A DNA stretch of 64,000 bases from Ophioderma brevispina (taxonomy: Eukaryota; Echinodermata; Ophiuroidea; Amphilepidida; Ophiodermatidae), in assembly GCA_023653785.1 (NCBI GenBank), contig JAMKCH010005427.1:1-64000 (forward strand), given 5' to 3'. Below are positions 11,309 to 22,299 of this stretch, one piece after another. A program made the position numbers and the translations under genes. A model generated the notes under the pieces. The model was not told the origin of the DNA. It made no database searches and saw nothing but the letters and a program-made list of their open reading frames with translations. The stretch's first letter is position 1. The number at the start of each line of letters is the position of its first letter.

Positions 11309-12159
11309 TTGGAAAAAAGTATAGCCTTTACCAAGGCCAAGATGAAATATTGGCATTTAAGATGGGACTCCATTAGAATATAAATGCACTCTAGGGGCTG
11401 ACTAGATGACTGATGCAGGGGGCACTTGGGGAATTCCATGTATGGCGGTCAGGGGTCGAATGCAAATTGTTGGATGGTCACCTCCCATAATATAAAGGCC
11501 TTTTTGTCATCAGTTCTTTTTAAGGGGGGAATCTTGGGATTTTCATTAGAGCCTTGGCCGCTTACTCGTTTTTGTTTGAGGGGAGTTCCCTTGACTGCCT
11601 ATCGTATCTTGTCGTCTGGTACCTTCTGCGGCCGTTGTCGTTAGTACATGTATGTTCTTCAGCAGAAATTATAGAACGATTGCCTCATCTCGTACCCATA
11701 TTTTTGGGACAAGATGGGGTAAACACTATATTTTCAATTTGGCATTGATGTAACAGAAGATGTACAAGTAATATTTCATTACACACTCTGTAACTTTTTA
11801 TACATTTTAATATGCATATACCTAGTATACATTGAATTCTTAATATCTGTATTGTATTGCTGTAACAAGAAAACATAAAAATAAATGCACACAACAATTT
11901 TATTGTGGTGTGAAAAAGAAAAAAAAGTTGTATTTTACATGCTGCATTTTTTACCACACTGTAAATCGATTAACGGTTCCGGGAAATGAAATGATAAACC
12001 TACTCCAAATCTTTATGGGACATTCCATTCCAATAAACAGGGCAAGAAAAAAGAATACACTACCAGTGACATCATTAGTGAAACTATTGATTTTCAGTCA
12101 GTGTCATGAATAGATTCACACCAGTCACTAATGATGTCATCACCAACCCCAATATTGAA
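11309..12159. other. Intergenic sequence, no gene seen
   Basis: Short open frames on both strands (for example 11,685-11,957) have no recognisable domain and look like chance frames in AT-rich DNA. Confidence 0.4.
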
Positions 12160-13310
12160 TGCTTTCTAGTCCCTCCTTGTAGACTTGACACAAACCACAT
12201 CAATTCTATTTGCATTTCCTGGGACCTTTAAGTTGGAATTCGGGACTTTTGCATTATTCAGACAAACGGTTACCTTGGTTCGCAATTCATCTGCCGTATC
12301 TCGATCAAGCCTGTTGTTCTTTATTGCCGACTCTGTTGCAGTGATATAATCCACGTATAAGGAACCCGGTCTGGTGTAACAGAAAAGTTCAATCCCTTGG
12401 CCAACACATTCTTTTCCAAATCACTTAGCGGTCTATCAGATAAATTCTTCACCCATCGGTCTTTGAAATCATTACCGACAATTAAGTCCTACTTATTTCT
12501 CCAGTTCTGATTCCTTATCAGCGCGAGACGCGCAGAATTTGACAGTCTTGCGAACTTGTTTTGCCGTCTCTCTTTGGATTTACGGTGCTGTTAGCTGCGC
12601 ATGTGCCGTGACCCAGTCTACCTGGTTGTAAATATCGCTTGACAACCGCTCACGCAAAATATCACTGATTTCGCGGTTTTATTGTTCAAAACATTGATGG
12701 TAAATTAAAATTGTTCTGACGAATGCGTTCATTCAATAATTCTCTCTGCGTTTTAGATATGATTTTTTCTGCCTTATGTCCCTTAAAGAGACATGAGATT
12801 TCCAGAAAGAAGCGCCCCCAATTTTTGTCGAACCCGGTTTTTTGCATATTTGAAATGCTTACCAATGTATTAGATCACACCTGAAGTGAATTAGCCGAAT
12901 ACGCCGTCTTTTTGTAATAAGATGATGATTTAGTACTTTCTGTAGTGCACGACAGAAAGTCAAAGAATGGTTTTCTATGGGGACGATTGCGATAGCAGGC
13001 AAGTTCAAAACAAGTTTGCGGTTTTCTTTTGTCACTTTTTGTTCAATTAAACATTCGAAAACGTTTCTCGGGAGGTGGTCTAGGACCGTCCAGTGAAATT
13101 GAGAGAAATTTGTATCCTCAAAAAATCTCCTCCTGTCACTTTAACAAGCGGTTTAATCCATAGACTACGTGGTGTGACATTCGAATGCAAACAGCGAAGG
13201 GGGTTCTTAAAATTTGCTAGTTTCCTCGATGTTTTCTCATAGTTTCTGACCAAATCCAGGCAATCCTTGCCAAAATGGTTTCCAATGTACTTATGAATGT
13301 TGTCAATCAT
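12160..13310 (-). pseudogene. Penelope-like element, N-terminal part of the ORF, frameshifted
   Basis: On the minus strand a start-proximal frame (13,310 down to about 13,080) contains DCLDLVRNYEKTSRKLANFK and PRSLWIKPLVK. After frameshifts, the lower part (12,480 down to 12,166) reads LSD.EKNVLAKGLNFSVTP, then VDYITATESAIKNNRLDRDT and ELRTKV. These are hallmarks of the region before the RT core in Penelope-like retroelements, where a segment of the form SKGLNFAVTP precedes a (V/I)(D/E)xIxxxExA helix. RT catalytic motifs and the GIY-YIG endonuclease are absent, so the element stops near 12,160. It lies directly downstream, in its own direction, of a hammerhead-like motif, as expected for a Penelope 5' repeat. 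Confidence 0.8.
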
Positions 13311-13367
13311 CCAGGTAGAATAAATACAGGAGTAAAGTTATAATCTAATCTCTGGACTTACAATTTT

Positions 13368-13425
13368 TTGTTGAGTGACGACGTTTCACATCCTATCCCG
13401 GATGCATCCTCAGGCCGACTGGTGT
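13368..13425 (-). ncRNA. Probable hammerhead ribozyme of the Penelope-like element
   Basis: The minus strand carries the core box CUGAGGA (13,413 down to 13,407, matching CUGANGA), then a stem II hairpin of GCAUCC with GGAUGU around a GGGAUA loop. The second core box GAAAC (13,387 to 13,383) follows, and then GUC. The palindromic ACGU formed by the end of GAAAC and GU would give a minimal stem III with cleavage after GUC, as in Penelope-type hammerheads that work as dimers. Only about three base pairs of stem I are clear. The position, about 60-100 bases upstream of the Penelope ORF start, supports the call. Confidence 0.65.
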
Positions 13426-13429
13426 CTTG

Positions 13430-14294
13430 ACGGCGAAAGGTTGTTGACCCGTAACGGGGTCAACAAACTACTGGAAACATGAGGAATCTTCTTGATTGTA
13501 GAACTGTAGGCCCCCGGTAAGGTGTAACGTAGGCCCCCTCCATGGTAGATAGATTACTTTTTAATGTTTCTTTTAAAAATACTAAAATTAAGTCCAATCT
13601 CCTAATTCTGAAGCTATTTGCCGATAATTTGCTAAATAGGTATACATTTTGAGGAAAAATGGTACATGTGTGTTAAATTTTGGCCCACACCTGACTATTT
13701 CCTTTGTGATACGGTTAAAAGAAGATGTGGAATCAAGTGTATTGTAATTCTTTTACATGCCTTCAACGCACCCGATTTTGTAAATCGTAGTGTGGTAAAT
13801 AAGCTATTCATAACGAAAAAGACTAAAACAAGAAAAAAATTTATAAAGAAAGGAATGTAAGTATAACAGAATATTACTCAACCTATGCCAATACTTATTA
13901 AGGTTATTATTTTAGACATATTTTTTTCTGTGTTTTCATTTCTTTTTTAAAACCGATCACATTTAGGGTTACTAACTTGCTTAAACAGTATTTTTCAAAC
14001 AAAAACTCATTATGAAATATTTGGAACACTGCAAAGTTATGAACACCAGACGCGTCCCAGGTGTTCCAAACAGCCATGAGAGTACACCAGTGTTTGTAAA
14101 AATATTCGCGAAGATGATGCACACAGTGTTTCTAACTATTTTATTTTCGAACACAACAATTTCAACGAAGGCGTCATGTGTTGTTCTGTTACATTACTAT
14201 GCACACTGATGTTCAATATTGACATTGAAATTTGAATACGGTGTTCCAAATAACCTAACATTTTTTAACCGGCGTTCCGAATTAAAATTCTATC
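13430..14294. other. Intergenic sequence, no gene seen
   Basis: No motif-supported coding region. Short frames at 13,666-13,860 and on both strands around 13,907-14,209 show no domain. Confidence 0.4.
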
Positions 14295-14366
14295 ATATCA
14301 TCATCATCATCGGCATCGGTATCGTAGTCATCAATTGGCATCGCCATCATCATCGGCATCATAAAA
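14295..14366. repeat. (ATC)n-type microsatellite
   Basis: Degenerate run of CAT/ATC/GGC triplets such as CATCATCATCATCGGCATCG. Confidence 0.9.
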
Positions 14367-14534
14367 TACATTAGGCATCTTTGTTTGTAAAGGCTTTGCA
14401 TATCGAAAATCATCAAAATTCATATTTTTATATGGTTGTTACTGACATGGATATGCGAACATAACCTGCAAGTGTTGGCTTGAAATCCTTGTATTAAAGA
14501 CCAAGTGCATATTCACTGAACAATTTGGAACTTA

Positions 14535-14668
14535 AACCCACCTTCAAGCGGCAACTGGCACATTTTTAGAAAATATTAAATTTCTTCAATTTGCTTGCAA
14601 AAACGACAGTCTAGGCCATTGAAAGATAAGACAGATATATCCTTAACATAAAAATAACAGATACCCAA
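14535..14668 (+). repeat. Dispersed repeat shared with the 46 and 58 kb regions
   Basis: The block runs from AAGCGGCAACTGGCACATTT through AATTTGCTTGCAAA and GTCTAGGCCATTGAAAGA to a stretch like CATAAAAATAACAGATACCC. The same order of blocks is found at about 46,290-46,430, at 58,340-58,470, and inverted at about 45,840-45,985. It therefore exists outside the 35-64 kb duplication and is a family of dispersed repeats, class unknown. Confidence 0.75.
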
Positions 14669-14879
14669 AATGGTAATAGGGGGAACGTACTTGGCCCAAA
14701 AGATCGAGATTTTGTCGATCAAAACAAAACATGACGCATTAATATGCGCTGCCCTTTACGTCTTAGCGGCAATGGGAAATACGTACGTAAATCCTGGCAT
14801 TTACCTCTATGGAAGGGGCCTATGTAAAATTGGTGATAGTTTCATGTTAATGTTGGCAACACATAAACGTATACGACTG

Positions 14880-15020
14880 GGTCTGACTATTCAGAAATTC
14901 GATGTTGCCATTTTTTCAATTGGACCTTTAGTGACCTTGACACAAGGTCAAAGGTCAAATGGTCATACAGAGACCAAAGTATTATCGGACCTTGGTACCA
15001 AAAATTGGTGGCAAATTTAA
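14880..15020 (+). repeat. Dispersed repeat carrying a DR1 hormone-receptor motif
   Basis: The block CTGACTATTCAGAAATTCGA, GATGTTGCCATT, AGTGACCTTGACACAAGGTC recurs inverted at 21,770-21,905. At about 14,953-14,966 it contains AGGTCAAAGGTCA, two direct nuclear-receptor half sites one base apart. No coding function is seen, although a 116-codon open frame (14,670-15,020) runs through it by chance. Confidence 0.7.
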
Positions 15021-17659
15021 CCAAGGATATTTATATGATATTATTTGTTATTGACCTTTGTTTTTCTTGTAAATATGCCAATAAACCTAATTAGAGAAAC
15101 AATTAATATGCATAAAATTCCTTTATGCAGGTCCAGTCCGTCCCAAGCAAAAGTTAGAGGCATACAAGTTATTGAAAATGTATCTACACTCGACTCTGCT
15201 TAAAGGTAGAAATGAACCCTACACAATCCATTATTTCCTTGCTATTAGCCTAATACCCATGGGTCAGTAAAGTAAGCAAGTGGTTTTGTAAAACATGTGC
15301 AAGAGGGGGGTAGGACATGCCCCCCCCCAACCTAACAGCAACGGAACGGCGTCAACTTCAGCTAAACCGAGTGCTAGTCTTTATTCAAAGACTTAAACGG
15401 TAGGAGGGCGCTCTGACGCATATCGAACGTACACAAGACTGATTAGGCCAGGCCTGGTCACGAATATTCAAATTAAAGAACCGTTATTGGAAATTACCAC
15501 TATTTGCAGCTGCGGGTTAATCCACTAACCCCGACGGATTTTGAATTCAATAATTTTTTCCTAAATTATCATGATTATTTACTAAGCTTTGTATTGAACG
15601 ATGGTTTTTTAAAAGGTGATTTTGCAATGTCACTGAGGACGAGGTTGCCGTAGAAAATACACGTAAGAATTTCCCTAAAGAACGTGTGGAAATCCCCAAT
15701 GCCCAAATCGAGCAGATCGTGTCCGACCCCACCTGGTGCAAGAGAAAATGATCGATGTGTCTATACCAAATCCATGAACGAATCGTCGTTATTACCGTGA
15801 AATAACCAACGATTCGCCACTTCAAGACAAAAAGTTATGAGCACTCTGTCTCAGTCACATGTATGATGTTTTCATTATTATTCGATCCCATCCAGAAACC
15901 CTGGATAGTCTTGTCTAAAGCAAGATTAAGTTAGTCACCCTATCCGGGGGGGGCTCGGTTTGATTGGGGTAGGGACGGGCTCTTAGAAGTGAACCCATAG
16001 CTACACCATTTTTGTTGCCAAAAAAAAGGACCCATAGCTTTACCAGAGATGCGAATGTTGGGCCAAATTTAATGTAATTTATTTATTTTTTTTATTTTTT
16101 TTATTTTTTTTATTTTTTTTAGAAAAATTTGACTAATTTTCCCCAACACATTTTGAGAAAAATTGTGTTTTTCGATTGAGAAAATATTGAAAAACGACCG
16201 ATTATAAGATACCCAAATGGGCACGAAAAAAGGAAGATAAAAATGAGACTTGATGTCTGTGGCAAGTCCGTATGGTAATTTGTGTGAGAATCCCCCTGCA
16301 TATACCCAACCCCATTCATCACAGCTTTGCTATATGTGACACTTGTGGGTAAACCAACTTATGTTACAGTTTGTAAAAAAGGGCAAGACAAAATTGTGAT
16401 TCTTAAAAGGGGGCGGTTATCCCGCTATTTCTGGCAATTTCGAGAGAGCTTTCAGATATTTCTTAAAATGCTTCACCTATACATATCGGCTACCATCATG
16501 TAGGCCTTGACCTAAACTTTAAAAATCGGTAGTATTTTCACCTTTGTTGGCCATGGGTAAACCATGCTAGGGCCTGTGATGGGCTAAATTTTTGAACCAA
16601 ACGTAACTTCACCACCGTTTGACCTACATTAATGGGGGTTGGGGAGAATGTCCTGGGACATTCGGAGGAAACCAATGTTCTCGGATTTGAATTGAGTTGC
16701 TATGGCAAACGGGAGCCAGCCAATAAGAAGTTTTTACTGAATAACTTAAAAACGAAGGGGAAATTCAAAAATCGGAACACATGGTTTAGAGCTTAGTCTT
16801 CTTAACACTATGAAAATTCATTCCTATACTATTTTTCGTGTTAGTCGTTGTTTGAAAATTGTATTTTGCGCTTTTTTACGAAACAGAGATATAGCCTGAA
16901 AAGGTTTGTGCTACGTTGAGGGCGCTATTGTACGAATTATGTAATTGTTTTGCATTTTTCATGTAGAGTAGTAATTATCATAATTTTAAGCAATGTTTGA
17001 TGAAAAAATGCATTATTTACTTTGTTATTAATTTTTTAATAATTTTGTTAAATATAGAAGGGTGAGGAAATAATAATCCATACAAAACTTTAAAAAGACC
17101 ACACAACCCACAGCCTATATTTATTTTTTTGAAAAATATTGTTATTGTCATGGTTGAAAATAAGAATTACAGCAAAGTATATGGGGACAAAATGCTTTCG
17201 CTAAGTTTTGTTGTCGCATCCTGTACTTTGATCATCGATATCTTCGGAACCGAGAGTCGGATTTTAGTAAAATAAAAAGTATTTCAAAAGCTAAGAATTT
17301 TACTGCATGTGCTGTTACAACTATCTCACTTTTTTGCAGTGGAAAAAAAAATACCATTTGCGCGGGATAACCCCCCCCCCCCTTAATGGATGATGAGTGT
17401 ATCTTTTCAAATACCCTGAATAGTGTATAGGGTAAAGCAAGATCAAGTAGGAGGTCATCCCCCATTATAGCTTGCTATTAATGCCCATGGTAAGTAAATG
17501 CATGTGTTACACAGTGTTTGTTTTTTTTTTGGTTTTTTCTTCAAGAACCCTGTTGCCAGTTTATTCTTATTCATATCAAAAGACTGTACTTGCAAACATA
17601 ACATACTCCAACAATTCATAATCACTTACTAACAAAAAAATAAATTTAACATTTTTTGT
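15021..17659. other. Intergenic sequence with low-complexity runs
   Basis: No gene is firmly supported. Low-complexity runs include G and C tracts near 15,306-15,330 and 17,371-17,383 and a T-rich (TTTTTTTA)n stretch at 16,078-16,122. A 38-codon frame at 15,635-15,751 is discussed among the findings. Confidence 0.5.
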
Positions 17660-19570
17660 TACTCTATGTGCCTTGATATTTCAGTTCTTGTCTGAAAAGA
17701 AAAAATAACAGGTTTGGATAACTTCCAATGGTTAAATTTGCTGATGCCCAATTTTGCAATGAATAATTGGTTTGCATTACGTGAATCTTGCACACTTTAA
17801 GTAAACTAAATAAAACATCAGTGACTGATACAGCTTTAGGATAACCAGATGTTAGCACATTTAATTACAACCATCCATATTCTATCAATATTTTTTGCAG
17901 TTAAAGAAAAAGTGTTCAATATATTCTTTCTTATTGCACGTCTCACTTTATCAGTATTTGCCTTTCCCATCTTCTCTAGTAAAATTTATTGTTGGGTATA
18001 TGTTACTTAGTATCTTCAATTCAATGTTTTAAGCCCAGCTTCATTAGTGTTGGCAACGGTGCTTTTTCCAATTTTCTTACAATAAATAATATTCTGGAAA
18101 TTTCCTTTCCCACAAGGATTTTCACTTACTGGCCTGATGTTAAATTTGTTAGCTTCATTAATTTTGATACATTAAGTTTTGAAGTACTGTTCTAAAGGGT
18201 AAAAGATGTTGCAAATGTTGCAACCAAAAGGACGTTTGCACGTTGATGATACTTATGTCTTTGTTTCCAATTTTTGGCACAGCTGATGTAATAAAGGTAT
18301 CTAAAAGGACACCCCCCGGTTTGGTTATTTTGTTGTTACTAAAAATTTCGTTTTTTGGGGTAAAGTGTCTAACAAACAACATTCTATCATACAAACTTGA
18401 CAATGTATTGAACGCCAGCTTTAATCCATGTTAAAATAAGCAGTTCTTCTAGAACTTGTTATACATTCGTTATTCCAAACGATTTCATTAAATGGGTCAT
18501 TTTAATTTCGTTGAACTTGAAGGGTTTACGTTTTAGACATATTCGACAAGATTGTCGTAGAAGTTGGACATAGTAGCTTTCATTTGTTGACACAAACTTC
18601 GTTTGGGTGTATGATTACAGTTACAATTTAAAAAAATCTCACGACTTAAATCATTTTTTTGGGAAATCATAAGTGGAATGTTTTACAGGGTTTTGGACAT
18701 GTTGGTTCAGCCTTTTGAGCCAAAGTACTTCAATGAATCTAAAAGGAGGAAGAGGAATCATTTTTAAGCACAAACCATTCTTATAATCATGTTTAATGTC
18801 ATCCTCTGAACTCTCTCTTTCTTGCCCATAACACTTTGAAGGAATGTTGTATTTAAAGTGTTAATAATCTCAGTGTATATTTACGATATCGAAACAAATG
18901 TCATATTGTGCGGACAAGAGCATTTTAGACAGTAATCTTTCCAACCATACTAAGTTGTCTTTTCCCATATTGTGATGTCTTCATAATCTTGTCAACTTCA
19001 TTCCAATTTTATCAATGCATTTATTGATTTCGTACTCCTAAACCATATCACAGTTTTTAACCATATGTTTGGAAATAATCTCTTTAGCCATATCAATCTT
19101 TTGATTTGTTTTTCTTGAACCAAGCCACATGGCTTCTGTCTTCATTGGTTTAATGTTAGTCCAGAACAAATATAAAAACGATCTAAAAGTTTGAGAATTC
19201 ATAATATCACTTTCATCTTTGACAAAAATTGTAATATTGTCAGCATAAGGTTATGACGAGCGACGTTTTTTACCGTATTCTTCAAAAGGAGTTTTATGCC
19301 TTTTATACATTTTGATTGTCTTATTTTAGGCGGGCAAGTAGGTCATTGCTAATATTAAAACAAGAAATGGTGAAAAGTGGGATCCTTTCGTACTCCTTTT
19401 TGTACAGAAAAAAATCTAGACGTTTCCCATTTGTATAATACAACTTGAAATCATTGTAGATTCGTTTTGACCCAGTTTATAAATGTTGGACCCCAAAGTG
19501 ATTACGCTTAAGGGCTAAAAAACGATATTCTATCTATGCGGTCATAAAGTTTACTGAAAACAAGGAAAAG
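17660..19570 (-). pseudogene. L1/Tx1-like LINE ORF2 fragment: end of RT to C terminus
   Basis: On the minus strand the 19,560-19,250 part reads an INWVK-like segment, then YNDFKLYYTNGKRLDFF, then a degenerate GVRKG segment. The catalytic box appears as YADN near 19,250, a changed last Asp. Next come LGSRK near 19,110 and, after several frameshifts, the C-terminal domain, where 18,403-18,158 reads MLFVRHFTPKNEIFSNNKIT and PGGVLLDTFITSAVPKIGNK. The element is 5'-truncated and full of frame changes. It belongs to the same LINE type as the plus-strand fragment at 6.8-7.9 kb and covers the complementary half of the RT. Confidence 0.75.
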
Positions 19571-21765
19571 TGCTGCAACAGGGATATTGTTTTGTCAGTA
19601 TACTGAGAAATTTGATAAGCTTGCATTTTCGCCAATATATCTACCTGGAATAATCCTGGTTGGTCGGAGTTACACAGTTAGTAAAAAATTAATAAAAATT
19701 TTCACACAAAAATTGCGATTTGTTTCCATAAATAAATGGCCAAACATGGCAACATGGTACTCTGTCCCCCTAATCCCCAATAGATTGATAACTGTTACGA
19801 TTATTGTTCAAACCGATACATTCACAAATCTTAAGTGTTCTAAAACAACACTGTTATCTCAATTTAGCTTCTTTCTTGGATGAAACCTGTTTTATTGACA
19901 TTGATTTCCCTGTCTTAGTGCTATAGAGTGTGTACATAGCCCCTAAGTAATGGTCTAATGTTACAGAACCTATTTCATCATACTCATACCTAAGCTTATG
20001 AGTTTGTTCATGAATGAACTGTGAGTACTGGCAGTATGAGATGGGGAATATCCCGAGATAAGCAGCAGGTCACCGTACGTTACCCCCCCCCCCACCACAC
20101 ACACACACACTCAAATCCCACAAAAGGGCAAAAGGTCCACTCTTGTTGATTGGGGCCATAAAGATGGTTCCAAAGTGTAGAGCACGTTTGACCAGAAGTC
20201 CACCTTTTTAGTGACATGCGATGTTAAAAAGGGTATTTTTGGGGGGGAGTATGATTTTACCAAAAAAGCCACATTTTCAAAGTCCGCAAGCCCAAACAAG
20301 GAGTTTACAAAAAGTACCGTCTAAACAAGTGCAAGTAATTCGATTGGTTAAAGGCACCCCCTCAAACAAGTACTATGGTAGTGTAATATTACCCTAATTA
20401 ATATAAGTATTGGCAATATTTGACCCCTAAGCAAGTAGAAAATTTTTGTCTTTGTAGCCCTATACGAATAGCTCATTTACCACAACATTAGCCTACTATC
20501 GATACAAACTCGAATTTTTCCACATCTACCCTAATGTCGGTCAATCCGTTCAAGTGTGAAAAAGTACACCTTTTTTTTTTTAAGTTTTTTCGTTTTTTTT
20601 AAAGAAATTACAAAATTTAGCATATGTATCGTGCACAATCTTGAAAATAACCCTTTTTACGTGTTCCTTTGGTCGCACATGATATGTACCTTATCAATGA
20701 ACATGACCACTCCCCGGGCGCCTGGATGGGAAGAATAATTAAAAAGTCACACATGTGGATGAGACTGCAAAGATAACTATAACACTAACTTTGATCTCTG
20801 TAGTGGCGAATCGTGTTGTTTCACGTTATAACAACAATTCATTCCATGGATTTGTGTTAACCCTTTCTTATACCGGGGGCAGTAACTTTGCTCCGGTGCG
20901 CTAAAATGCCAAAGTTTCGTAAAAAGCTTATGGTGTATCGTTCTCTCATCCTTCCTGGTCATTTTAGCGAAAAAATGTGAAGGGCGGTAGCACCTTCACC
21001 GGGGTTGGGTATGCCTTCAAAGTCGAAGGGGGGGGATGTGGGCCACCTACAGATATTTTATGTCATTTTTGAAATATTGTGCGCATTGTCTCTAAACTCT
21101 GTTTATGTAAAACTAGTCATTGCCATAATTTTTTTTTTTTGTTTTTTTTTTTTTTTTTTTTTTGTTTTTTGTTTTTTTTTTTTTTTTTTTTTTAGAGTCT
21201 GAAAACCGCATGAAATCCGATATTCCTACGATTTCTAGCTCAAAATTGGATTTTCGCGCTATTTTTTTAGGACAAATGCCAATTTTGTCGGGTACCAATG
21301 ACTTAATGACGTCATTGGTGACCCATACTAGTTATGTTTTGTACTTATTTTGGGATCAGTGAGGACCATAACTATGCACAAGTATCAAATTCATAAGCAT
21401 CGGGGTGGCTTTATAACGAATTCTCGAAGGGGTGAACCCCCCCCCCCCCTTGGTAAACCGGGTCACAACAGGCTTGGTAGACGAGGGATATGGACTCCAT
21501 CAACCATTTTACTCTTGTACATTTTCATGGAAACAACTTGTTTCCATAGCCATGCATTAATACAATGTATATGGGGGGTTATGTAGGGTTCACTATACAT
21601 TGTGCAAAAACATGAGGCATAAATCTTGCTTTGGACAGGACCGACTGGGTCTGAATACGGCAAATTTATGCATATTTTGTCTCTAATTAGCTTATTTGCA
21701 TAGAACCGAAAACAAAGCTCAAAGTCACAAAATAATATCACATACAATATTCCCATGTGAAATTC
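19571..21765. other. Intergenic sequence with low-complexity runs
   Basis: No supported gene. A C-tract followed by (CA)n lies at 20,083-20,112, further C/G runs near 20,240 and 21,437, and an exceptional T-tract at 21,129-21,193. A 98-codon frame at 19,587-19,883 has no domain I recognise. Confidence 0.45.
21129..21193. repeat. Poly(T) tract
   Basis: About 65 bases of almost pure T interrupted by G. It could be the poly(A) tail of a minus-strand retroelement or slippage; I see no element body joined to it. Confidence 0.9.
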
Positions 21766-21905
21766 CACTTTTGATACCAGGTCGATAAATACGTTGGTAC
21801 GATGTATACCATTTTGACCTTTGACCTTGTGTCAGGGTCACTACAGGTCCAACGAACAATGGCAACATCGTTTTTCTGATAGTCAGACCAGTAAATACAT
21901 TATAA
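21766..21905 (-). repeat. Second copy of the DR1-bearing dispersed repeat, inverted
   Basis: The reverse complement reads CTGACTATCAGAAAAACGAT, GATGTTGCCATTGTTC and GTGACCCTGACACAAGGTCA, matching 14,880-15,020. The AGGTCAAAGGTCA motif is preserved without change. Confidence 0.75.
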
Positions 21906-22299
21906 TGGTTGACAACAATTAACATGAACTTCATAAAATTACCATCTGGAGAACATAGGCCCCCCCCTGACGCGTCCAGGTTCTATTTAATAGAACTGCC
22001 GTGTCATCGGTCTTGAAGCCATATGTTGCGGTTTTTTTTGTTTTTTTTAAATACATTTTAGGAATTTCTGATGTCGCAAACCCCCCTAAAAGACCTCGTG
22101 ATATGCTAAGATCCGTGAAATCAGTGGCAAGAGATGGAGTGAGTATAAAGTTTAACGACAACTCCCACACCCATTGTGTTATATCATGTCATTACGTTTA
22201 TCTAAAAAACATTAACCGTTATTAACATCCACCACGATAATGCCTCTAACCCTTTTTAAAAAGTTAAAAATATTAATAAATCTGCCTCCTCAGGAAATA
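21906..22299. other. Intergenic sequence, no gene seen
   Basis: No recognisable feature apart from a C-tract near 21,961 and T-runs near 22,032. Confidence 0.4.

Noticed and set aside
14670..15020. 116-codon open frame
   Set aside because: Its second half is the DR1-bearing dispersed repeat; no domain is recognised.
19587..19883. 98-codon plus-strand open frame
   Set aside because: It starts at the border of the minus-strand LINE and has no recognisable domain.
21005..21298. Open frames rich in Phe or Lys
   Set aside because: They are produced by the poly(T) tract at 21,129-21,193.
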